64,000 nt of DNA from CAZUGO01 sp964619935 (lineage in GTDB: Bacteria > Planctomycetota > Phycisphaerae > UBA1845 > CAIVHJ01), in NCBI GenBank assembly GCA_964619935.1, contig CAZUGO010000030.1:81645-145644 (forward strand), read 5' to 3'. The translations under genes were made by a program, and so were the position numbers. Every line of letters starts with the position of its first letter. Within the stretch, counting starts at the first letter, position 1. The notes beneath the pieces were generated by a model. It saw only the letters and a list, made by a program, of their open reading frames with translations. It ran no database searches and was not told where the DNA came from. Below, piece by piece: positions 36,121-44,602 of the stretch.

Positions 36121-37775
36121 ACGGTGTCACGATCGATCCAGCGCCGCACGAGTTGGGCGGCGCCTTCCGGATCGTCGTTAATGAGGTCAGAAACCTGCTG
36201 GGCGATCTGCCGGGCGCGGATGCTGCTCTCGTCGGTTTCCTGGGCGATCAGGAACGCATCCGGCGCGCCGGCCTTGCCGATGGGTCCGGCGTCAACCGTC
36301 AACTCGCCCAGCGGCCCGGTCAACGGGCCGTCGGGTTCGCCACCCTGCGGCAGCGCCGCGGCGGCGCCGGCCTTGCGCACCATCATCATCATCATGCCCA
36401 TGGCCAGGAGGGCCAATGCGGCCAATCCCAATTGCCGGCCGTTCGCAGTGATGAACCGCTGCATCGTCAGTGCCTCCTGGGCTTCGGAAACCGGCGGCGG
36501 CGCGATGTATGCGACCGCGTTGTCGGAAAATACCGTGACCACCACAGTGGATTCCCGCTCAGCCACGGCGTCCAGGATGGGGGCAACCTGCCTTTGAATT
36601 TCCTGCTTCTGCTCCTCGATGAACCCGTCGAGCTGCTGTGGCGCCGGCTCTTCGTCGGGCGTTCCGCTGATCGCCTTGAGGGCCCCCACGAAGTAGCTCC
36701 GCGGCACCCCGATGGAGGCGGCGGCCTGCAGAATGGCACCGGGCCGCTTCTCGGTCACGGTGCGCTTCTGGCCGCGGGACTCCATGAACTCGGTTTCTTT
36801 CTTCTCCTTGGTGGAGGTCTGGCCTTGGCCGCCGGCGCGCAGATTGACGCTGGTATTGGCCGAGACCCCCGGCTCTTGGGCCGTGCTGATGTTGGAGGTC
36901 ACGGTGTCGTCGATCAGCTCGCGCTTGATCGGCGGCTCTTCCATGGTGATGTCGGACTGGCTGATCGCCTGGTCGTCTATCTTGACCGTCACCTGGGCAT
37001 TGACGCCGGGGATGTAGTTCAGCAAGTCCCTGATCTTCTCGAGCAGTTGGGCTTCCTTGTGCTGCTGCAATTCGTAGAGCTGCGACCCGAACTGATCATC
37101 GGGGTCCTCCACAGTGTACGAGCGCCCGGCGATCATGTCGGTGACGCTGACGCTCTGGGGTTCCAGGCCGGGAACCGCTCCGGCCACCAGGCGGGCCATG
37201 CTCTCGACCACCGCCTTGTCCATGCGCTGGCCGCCGACCAGCTTGACCGACACCGTGGCCTTGGGCTCGTTGGTCCGGTTCAAGCGCCGGCTGCGCGATT
37301 CGGAAGCCACCATCACGTGGGCTTCCGTGACCCGCGGCCAGGCCTCAATGGTCATGGCCAACTCATTCATCAGGGCGATGTTCTGCTGCCACTCGGTTTT
37401 CTGGGCGCTGGCAAAAATATCCTGTTCCTTGACGAGGTTTTCGAAGGTCACCTTCAACGTCTTCGGGCCGGTGCTGCGCTCGTTGAGCAGCATGATCAGC
37501 CGCCGCCAATCACCGGGCCGGACGTACAGCGTTCCCTTGCGGTCTTCGTAGTCTTCACCGAGCAGCTGCAGTTGGCGGATGGTGTCCGATAATTCTTCCT
37601 CGTTCATGATGTCGGCATACAGCGGCACCATCTCGCGGTGCTGGGCCCACTGTGACAACATCACGAAGGCCAGGGCGATGATCACCACACACAGGCCCAG
37701 GGCCACGCGTTGTGAGGTTTCCAGGCCGCTCAACTGCCGTTTGAGGCTCTCAAGCTGGGACTGAAGAATGGCCAT
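36117..37775 (-). CDS. fliF: MS-ring protein FliF
   Basis: Membrane platform of the flagellar motor. 552 residues. The first membrane segment lies at about 22-42, and ring-building motifs follow in the periplasmic part (RRLIMLLNERSTGPKTLKVTFENLV..., EAWPRVTEAHVMVA, YIPGVNAQVTVKI). The second membrane segment is at about 440-460. The C-terminal FliG-binding tail reads DLINDDPEGAAQLVRRWID. It precedes fliG with a 4-bp overlap and lies 40 bp after fliE. Confidence 0.97.
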   Translation of the reverse strand: MAILQSQLESLKRQLSGLETSQRVALGLCVVIIALAFVMLSQWAQHREMVPLYADIMNEEELSDTIRQLQLLGEDYEDRKGTLYVRPGDWRRLIMLLNERSTGPKTLKVTFENLVKEQDIFASAQKTEWQQNIALMNELAMTIEAWPRVTEAHVMVASESRSRRLNRTNEPKATVSVKLVGGQRMDKAVVESMARLVAGAVPGLEPQSVSVTDMIAGRSYTVEDPDDQFGSQLYELQQHKEAQLLEKIRDLLNYIPGVNAQVTVKIDDQAISQSDITMEEPPIKRELIDDTVTSNISTAQEPGVSANTSVNLRAGGQGQTSTKEKKETEFMESRGQKRTVTEKRPGAILQAAASIGVPRSYFVGALKAISGTPDEEPAPQQLDGFIEEQKQEIQRQVAPILDAVAERESTVVVTVFSDNAVAYIAPPPVSEAQEALTMQRFITANGRQLGLAALALLAMGMMMMMVRKAGAAAALPQGGEPDGPLTGPLGELTVDAGPIGKAGAPDAFLIAQETDESSIRARQIAQQVSDLINDDPEGAAQLVRRWIDRDTV

Positions 37776-37815
37776 GCACCGTCCTCATCAGGAATATAAG
37801 ATTCAGGGGCGCCGC

Positions 37816-38133
37816 TCAGACGCGCATCTGCTGCAATTCGCGGTAGGCATCCACCAGTTTGTTGCGCATTTCCATCATCATGCTGAAAGCAATATCCGCC
37901 TTGCGCACGGCGCTGAGCACCTCGGCAACATTGTCGGCGTCGCCGGTGGCCAGTTTCTGGACGCCGGCGGTGGCTTCCTGCTGCAGGCGGTTGACCTCTT
38001 CCAGGCTGTCCAGCAGCGTGCTCTTGAAGTCGCGGCCGGCGGCGGTGCCCATCCGCTCCGCAGGGTCCGGCTGGCCCGGCCCGTGCGGTCGCACGATGGG
38101 GTTGAAGTTCAGGGGTCCGATCGGGTCGGGCAT
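37816..38133 (-). CDS. fliE: Rod adaptor protein FliE
   Basis: Joins MS ring and rod. The ATG at 38133 with GAGGGACC upstream gives 105 residues. The C-terminal half carries the family pattern DFKSTLLDSLEEVNRLQQEA and IAFSMMMEMRNKLVDAYREL. The N-terminal 35 residues are Pro-rich and variable. Position after flgC is standard. Confidence 0.93.
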   Translation of the reverse strand: MPDPIGPLNFNPIVRPHGPGQPDPAERMGTAAGRDFKSTLLDSLEEVNRLQQEATAGVQKLATGDADNVAEVLSAVRKADIAFSMMMEMRNKLVDAYRELQQMRV

Positions 38134-38158
38134 GTGCGGTCCCTCGCGAGGCCTCGGC

Positions 38159-38533
38159 CTAGGCAATCAGCCGAATGGCGGCTTCCGCCATGGCTTTCGT
38201 CGCATTCATCATGGTGACGTTGGCGTCGTAGGCCCGCGCCGCCTCGATGGCGTTGACCATTTCGTTCATGACGCTGACGTTGGACATTTGGACATAGCCG
38301 CGCTGGGGGCCTTTCGCCAGGGCCTGCGGGTGCCCCGGGTCATAACGCATCTGCCCGGGTCGCGGATCGACCAGGATGGCCTGTACCTCGACGCCCGCGG
38401 CGGCTTCGGTGAACACCGCTACGCGGCGGTGGTAACCGGGCACGTCGGCATTCGCCACGTTGCCGGCGATGGTGTCCATGCGGATGCGCTGGGCCACCAA
38501 CCCTGATGTGCTGGTCTCAAGCATTCCAAACAT
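38159..38533 (-). CDS. flgC: Proximal rod protein FlgC
   Basis: Rod subunit. 124 residues with the rod N-terminal motif TSGLVAQRIRMDTIAGNVANADVPGY and the C-terminal helix NEMVNAIEAARAYDANVTMMNATKAMAEAAIRLI, the conserved FlgC ending. GGGAG precedes the start, 15 bp after flgB. Confidence 0.96.
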   Translation of the reverse strand: MFGMLETSTSGLVAQRIRMDTIAGNVANADVPGYHRRVAVFTEAAAGVEVQAILVDPRPGQMRYDPGHPQALAKGPQRGYVQMSNVSVMNEMVNAIEAARAYDANVTMMNATKAMAEAAIRLIA

Positions 38534-38548
38534 GCCATTGGCTCCCTA

Positions 38549-38983
38549 TCAGACCTCTCCTCGAATCGCGGCCTTGAGGGCATCAAAGCTGTTTCCCAAC
38601 ATCTGGCTGTACAGGTTGTAGGTCACGACATTCTCGGCCACCGCCGCCATGAGCACTTCGACCCGCCCGTTGGTCTGGTCATGAAACAGCAGGTTCTGCG
38701 CGGGCAGGTCGACTGGGGTGACTTGCAGGTGCCCAGCATCGTCGATGCGGAATTCCTCCGTGTTCGGCAACTCCAGAGCCGCCTGCCGATTACGGCCCCG
38801 GGTGTCCACAGCCCGGCGCAGGGCATCCTGAAACACCTCGGGATCCAACTGGCGGGTCTTGAACCCCGGCACATCCAGGTTGGCGATGTTGTGGGCCAGC
38901 AGCTTCTGCCGGGACTCGAGGAACGCCAGCGACTGGGTCAGCACCGGGATATTGCCGCGATCCGCCAGATCCGCCAAGAGCAT
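38549..38983 (-). CDS. flgB: Proximal rod protein FlgB
   Basis: Rod subunit. The ATG at 38983 is chosen because the family start follows (PVLTQSLAFLESRQKLLAHNIANLDVPGFK) and GAGGACGG is upstream; 144 residues. The C-terminal half has VEVLMAAVAENVVTYNLYSQMLGNSFDALKAAI-like helices. It is the first structural gene, preceded by a sigma-54 promoter whose predicted start leaves a 34-nt leader. Confidence 0.95.
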   Translation of the reverse strand: MLLADLADRGNIPVLTQSLAFLESRQKLLAHNIANLDVPGFKTRQLDPEVFQDALRRAVDTRGRNRQAALELPNTEEFRIDDAGHLQVTPVDLPAQNLLFHDQTNGRVEVLMAAVAENVVTYNLYSQMLGNSFDALKAAIRGEV

Positions 38984-39026
38984 CGTGGTTCCGTCCTCAT
39001 CACACCCGGGTGCACCGGCCAGCGCC

Positions 39027-39043
39027 ATGCACGACCCGTTCCA
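39027..39043 (-). promoter_or_regulatory. Sigma-54 promoter of the flgB operon
   Basis: TGGAACG-N4-GTGCA on the minus strand keeps the essential GG and GC with the required 10-bp spacing (consensus TGGCACG-N4-TTGCA; two core mismatches). The predicted start is about 39017, 34 nt before the flgB ATG and upstream of its ribosome site. The gene just upstream encodes a sigma-54 activator. Confidence 0.65.
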
Positions 39044-39126
39044 GCGTCGGGCAGGTTGACCGACCGCCCTGATACCGCCGCAGCGCCGCCGCCCCGGCGG
39101 CAGATTCTGCGCCGGTACCGGCAATC

Positions 39127-40465
<1,339 letters not shown>

Positions 40466-40491
<26 letters not shown>

Positions 40492-41356
40492 GAATCGGCT
40501 CCTTGTGATGCGCTCGGCCTTTGGCCTCGGGGCCCGGCAAGTGCAGGGTGAAGCAGGCCCCGCCGTTGCCTAGGTTGCGAACTGTGACCCGCCCGCCGTG
40601 GCTCTCGCAGATGCGATGCACAATGGCCAGGCCCAGCCCGGTGCCGGTGTCCTTGGTTGTGAAGAACGGATTAAAAATTCGCTGCATGACCGACGGATCG
40701 ATGCCCGAACCATTGTCGCGGATGTGCACGGCAATCATGCCGTCGGCCGCTCGATCGGCAGCCGCCTCGATGCGGCCGCCGGAGCCGACGGCATCAACGC
40801 CGTTGAGCACAACGTTCAGCAGGGCCCGCTCGACCATCGCGGGATCGACCCGCAACTCATGGGTCAAGATGGAGGTGTCCACCGCCAGATCCACCTGCTT
40901 CCGGTCGGCTGGGGCCGTCGCCAGGTCAAAGACGTTGGCAATCAACACCTGCAGCGGGACCGCGCGAATGTCAGGCGCATGGCTGCCACCGAAATCGAGA
41001 ATGCCGCCGACGATCTTCTCCAGGGCATCGACGCCCGACGCGATCTTGCGAACCAGGCGCTGGGCGTCGGGCAGTGCGCTGAGATCGCGGTCCAACAGCG
41101 ACGCGTACAACTGGATGCTGCCCAGTGGATTGCGAATCTCGTGGGCCACACCGGTAGCCATCTCACCCAGCGCCGCCAGCCGCTCGCGGCGGGCCAACTC
41201 CAAGTTCTTGTCCTGCAGCTCCACGCGGAGCTTGACCACCTCATGATTGAGCGATTCGTGCGAACGTTTGAGTTGCTCGGTAACCTCGTTGTAGGCCGTG
41301 ATGATCGCGGCTAGTTCCCGTTCCCGCTGGCTGAGACTGATTGTTGAGGGCGTCAT
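40466..41356 (-). CDS. Cytosolic sensor histidine kinase (FlrB/FlgS type)
   Basis: 296 residues, no membrane segment. An N-terminal coiled coil (about 10-60) precedes the H-box GVAHEIRNPLGS (H72). ATPase motifs follow: N box in the stretch MVERALLNVVLNGVDAVG, G1 DNGSGIDP, F box FFTTKDTGTGLGLAIVHRI. It overlaps the FlgN-like gene by ATGA and the response regulator downstream. The absence of a sensor domain fits flagellar kinases that read basal-body or export-gate assembly state. Confidence 0.9.
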
Positions 41357-41814
41357 ATCGATTCATCCATACCCATGGCAGCGCCGGGCATCGGGCCCCG
41401 GCCGCCCGAATAGGCGGTGCAGGCCTGCCGGCCGACCTGGTTGGCCTGCAACTCCTCCTTGGTTCTGACCTTGCGGGCCGCCAGAATGCGGCTGTCTTCT
41501 GCGTCGGTACGCAGGACGCCTTGGAATGTCTCGGCCACCTGGTCAAACAGCTGCTCCGCCTCGGGTCGGATGTCCGCCGGGAATATCTGCGGCCGCTCGC
41601 GCCAGTACTCCTGCACCGGGGCCAGGCGGCGGGCGGCGGCGCCCATCTCGTTCATCAACTCCTGGCGCTCGGCCAACAAGGCCAGCAGCGGGGCGGCGTC
41701 CTGGCGGGTGACCAGCGTTCGCTGGCGCCGTGACAAGTCCTGAAGCCGGCGAGCCAACGCCAGTTGGCTTCGCAGCAACTCGAGAAGATGATTCGGATCA
41801 GTCATGTGGCTCAT
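41353..41814 (-). CDS. FlgN-like flagellar chaperone
   Basis: About 153 residues from the ATG at 41814 (GAGG six nt upstream). The start lies within the 3' end of the TPR gene. It is all-helical, with LLELLRSQLALARRLQDLSRRQRTLV and LLALLAERQELMNEMGAAARRLAP resembling FlgN/FliT-type export chaperones, which carry hook-filament junction proteins FlgK and FlgL. A disordered Gly-rich tail ends the protein. Similarity is low, as usual for this family; the name depends partly on context. Confidence 0.68.
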   Translation of the reverse strand: MSHMTDPNHLLELLRSQLALARRLQDLSRRQRTLVTRQDAAPLLALLAERQELMNEMGAAARRLAPVQEYWRERPQIFPADIRPEAEQLFDQVAETFQGVLRTDAEDSRILAARKVRTKEELQANQVGRQACTAYSGGRGPMPGAAMGMDESI

Positions 41815-44221
41815 GGTCTGCCTCGGACCGAGGGTAGTCCCCGGTGCGCTCCATCCACGAAAACAAGTGACGCCACTCCTCAGGTGTCTTGCGAACCCGC
41901 AGGTCATCGAACGCTTGGGGGTCGATCTTCCCGGTCAGCCACTGGGCACGCTCCAGCGCCGGCTTGATTTCGTCGACCCGACCCAAGGCCTCGTAGCAGT
42001 TGATCATCTGTACATAGGCCCACAGGGCCATGGGATCGTCCGGGTAGGCCCGTACCACCGTCTGGTACAGCACCAGCGCCCGGCCGTGTTCGCCCAGGTC
42101 AAAGGCGCTGTCAGCGCGGTAGGCGTAGCTGAGCTGCAGTTGGAGTTGCTCCATCGGTGTGCGCTGCGGCTTGCCGCTCAGTTCGAGGATGACCTGATCG
42201 AACAGTTGCTCGGCCTGGCGCAAGCGCTCATGCTTACGCGACTGCAACTCATCGCGCTGCAGGGCGTTGCCGGTCTCGGCGGCAATGCGCTCCAGTTCCA
42301 GGCCGCTTTGCAGATAGGCATCGGCCAGCAGGAAGGTCGCCCGCACGTGGCGGGAATCATCCGGATAGCGCTGCAGCGCCTCATCGAACCACTCAATGGC
42401 TGCTTCAGGGCGAGCGCTGCGCGAATACAGGTCACCCAGCTTGAATAGCGCATCGCGATAGATCATGGCCTCAGGCGTGAACATCGCCGGCTGCCCAGGG
42501 GCCTCCTGGACGATGGCTAGGAGGGTCTGCTCGGCATGCTCGGTATACCCGTCGCCCAGCAGCACGAAGCAATCGGCGAGCGGAATGTGCGACCACTGGG
42601 CCGGAGCGGTCTGGCGATGATCGCGGATGCACCTCTGGTACTGCTCGATGGCTTCGTGGAGCCGGCCATCGGCCTGGTAGGCTTGGCCGAGACGATACAG
42701 GGCCAACGGAATCTGCGGGCTGTGCGGCCGATTGGCAAGGAATTGCTCGAGCAGGGCAACGGACCGATCACGGTGGCCCGCCAGATCGAACATGCTGGCG
42801 GCCTGCCACATGGCCTCGCCGATCTGCGATTCCTCGACGCTGTCCAGCTCCGCCAGCGCCAGGTAATCCTCTGCCGCTGACAGGAACAGGGCCCTGCTGT
42901 CCTCGGCGAGTTTCCGGGCAGCGTCGCCTTCGGCGGATTCGGATTCCAGCCGAAGGCGACCCTGCTTATGCTCGCCCAGAAACTGCTTCATCAGGGCCAG
43001 GTCGCGCAGATACAGCTCGCGGGTGGAGGCATCGTGCCGCGGCACCAGGTCGCTGGCCAGCTGCAGGTATCGCAAACTGTCGTCATAGCGCTCGCGCTTG
43101 CGCAGCAAGCGGCTGCGCACCACCAGCGAATTGCGAACCTGTTCGCGACTGATCACCACGTTGTCGCCGGTGTCCCGCAGGTCCTGCAGCACGGCCTGAT
43201 AGTACCCAAGGGCCTCGTCAAAGCGTTCCAGTGCGGTCAGGGCCTCGGCCATCCCCAGCCGGGACGCCGTCACATAGCGCCCTTCGGCGTGGGCATCGAG
43301 CACGTCCTTGAAGAAGCTGATGGCCTCGAGCGGTCGCTGCGGGCCGTCATCCATCATCACCACCTTGCCCAACAGCCATCCGGAGCGGGCATGAATGGCG
43401 TCACGGGTCTTGAGTTGGTTTCGCAACTCGCGGAGCAGCAGTTCGGCAGCATCGTATCGCCCGGAGCGGTAGTCCAGGAGCGCTTCAAGGTAGTTCAGGA
43501 AGTGCTCGCCGTCCGTGCCCCTGAGGGCCGCGCGGTAGGTCTCAGCCAGCGCGAATCCCTCCGACAGGCGGTCGGCTTCGAGCAGCAGATTGATCTTATG
43601 CTCCAGGGCCCAGCGCAGGACGTCCGGCCGGTCGATCGCGGCCGTCAACAGTTCGTCCAAGGCGGCGTGCCGCCCTTGCCGTGACGTCGGCAGGGCTTCC
43701 AGTAGCAGCGCCGTGCTTCTGCGCCGGACCTCCAGTGGATCCGAGGGACTGCGCTGCAGGGCTAATGTGTACTGTTCGAGGGCGGCCGCCGGCTGGCCCA
43801 ACCACTCGAATAGCTGGCCGCTGCGCTGCAGAACATCGCCGGTGGGTGTGTGACCGAGCGACTCCGCCTGGGCGTACAGGGCGGCAACGCTGATGAGTTC
43901 CCGCTGTCTGCGGTCGGGGCGATTGGCAATGGCTTGATAGCGGGTGTCGGCCAAGGCGGCGTAAACCGCCGCCAGCTCGGCGGGCTGATAACGGGGGTCT
44001 CGCAGGATCGCCCGGGCCAGGGTCTCGGCCTCTTCCAAGAGCAGACCCCCGCGGAGCGATTCGATTTCGGCGACGCATTCCGCGACGGTCGGCCGCTCCG
44101 GAAGCGGGCGGATCCACCACGCCGTGCCGGCAAGGGCTCCCAGAGCCACGACGGCCAGCGGCAATTGCCACTTTCCCGAGATGCGGTCCGGAACTGTGCG
44201 CCATTGTCGGTCTGAGCTCAT
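41798..44221 (-). CDS. Large membrane-anchored TPR-repeat protein
   Basis: 807 residues from the ATG at 44221. A short cytoplasmic end is followed by one membrane helix (about 20-38, LPLAVVALGALAGTAWWI) and a long, probably periplasmic array of TPR-like helix pairs covering nearly the whole remainder. Examples are AALEQYTLALQRSPSDPLEV, ALYRLGQAYQADGRLHEAIEQY and AAIEWFDEALQRYPDDSRH. It is the first gene of the flagellar block and overlaps the FlgN-like start. No TPR protein of this kind is standard in flagellar operons, so it may be a novel accessory factor or an unrelated gene at the block's edge. A seven-codon open frame immediately precedes it. Confidence 0.85.
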   Translation of the reverse strand: MSSDRQWRTVPDRISGKWQLPLAVVALGALAGTAWWIRPLPERPTVAECVAEIESLRGGLLLEEAETLARAILRDPRYQPAELAAVYAALADTRYQAIANRPDRRQRELISVAALYAQAESLGHTPTGDVLQRSGQLFEWLGQPAAALEQYTLALQRSPSDPLEVRRRSTALLLEALPTSRQGRHAALDELLTAAIDRPDVLRWALEHKINLLLEADRLSEGFALAETYRAALRGTDGEHFLNYLEALLDYRSGRYDAAELLLRELRNQLKTRDAIHARSGWLLGKVVMMDDGPQRPLEAISFFKDVLDAHAEGRYVTASRLGMAEALTALERFDEALGYYQAVLQDLRDTGDNVVISREQVRNSLVVRSRLLRKRERYDDSLRYLQLASDLVPRHDASTRELYLRDLALMKQFLGEHKQGRLRLESESAEGDAARKLAEDSRALFLSAAEDYLALAELDSVEESQIGEAMWQAASMFDLAGHRDRSVALLEQFLANRPHSPQIPLALYRLGQAYQADGRLHEAIEQYQRCIRDHRQTAPAQWSHIPLADCFVLLGDGYTEHAEQTLLAIVQEAPGQPAMFTPEAMIYRDALFKLGDLYSRSARPEAAIEWFDEALQRYPDDSRHVRATFLLADAYLQSGLELERIAAETGNALQRDELQSRKHERLRQAEQLFDQVILELSGKPQRTPMEQLQLQLSYAYRADSAFDLGEHGRALVLYQTVVRAYPDDPMALWAYVQMINCYEALGRVDEIKPALERAQWLTGKIDPQAFDDLRVRKTPEEWRHLFSWMERTGDYPRSEADHEPHD

Positions 44222-44241
44222 CCTGAGCAATCCTGTCGCAC
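44218..44241 (-). CDS. Seven-codon upstream open frame before the TPR gene
   Basis: GTG at 44241 follows a perfect AGGAGG (44249-44254) at 7-nt spacing, while the TPR gene itself lacks a good ribosome site. The mini-frame encodes MRQDCSG, and its TGA overlaps the TPR ATG (ATGA). This layout suits translational coupling. It may also mark a wrongly placed start or a sequencing frameshift. Confidence 0.4.
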   Translation of the reverse strand: MRQDCSG

Positions 44242-44602
44242 CGGCGATCCTCCTGATCGTGACCCCCCCAATTGGCCTTGATAATGTCGGCAAAGCGTTC
44301 CGGCGATCTTGATCGCAAACTGTTGTTCGCAACGGCATTGTCGACAGCGGCAGCGCGTTGCGCCGGTCGGCCGTCGGCGACGTCGGTACCAGTATTGATA
44401 GGGGCCGGAGCCGCCGCGCATTGTCTGACCGCGCCCGATGGAATAAGATTCTCCCAAGGTTCGGCGAATGCCCGCGGGTGGCCGCGGGCAACCGTTCGGT
44501 CCGACCGTGGCGGCCTGGATCCACCCCCACCGGCACCCTCGACCCCGGCAGGGACGCTCCGCACCACAGCCCGCGCCATCCCGGTCAGGAAGGAGTCTGG
44601 CA
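44222..44602. other. Divergent regulatory region between TPR/flagellar block and acnA
   Basis: 381 bp with no complete gene apart from the mini-frame above. It should carry promoters for both directions. Only the acnA side gave a recognisable sigma-70-like site; no clear -35/-10 pair or sigma-54 site was found for the TPR gene. Confidence 0.6.
44421..44449 (+). promoter_or_regulatory. Candidate acnA promoter
   Basis: TTGTCT (44421-44426), a 17-bp spacer and TAAGAT (44444-44449): four of six matches in each box. The leader would be about 145 nt. Confidence 0.35.

Noticed and set aside
36102..37592. 496-codon plus-strand frame opposite fliF
   Set aside because: Opposite strand of an intact fliF; low-complexity Gly/His/Leu product typical of antisense GC-rich DNA.
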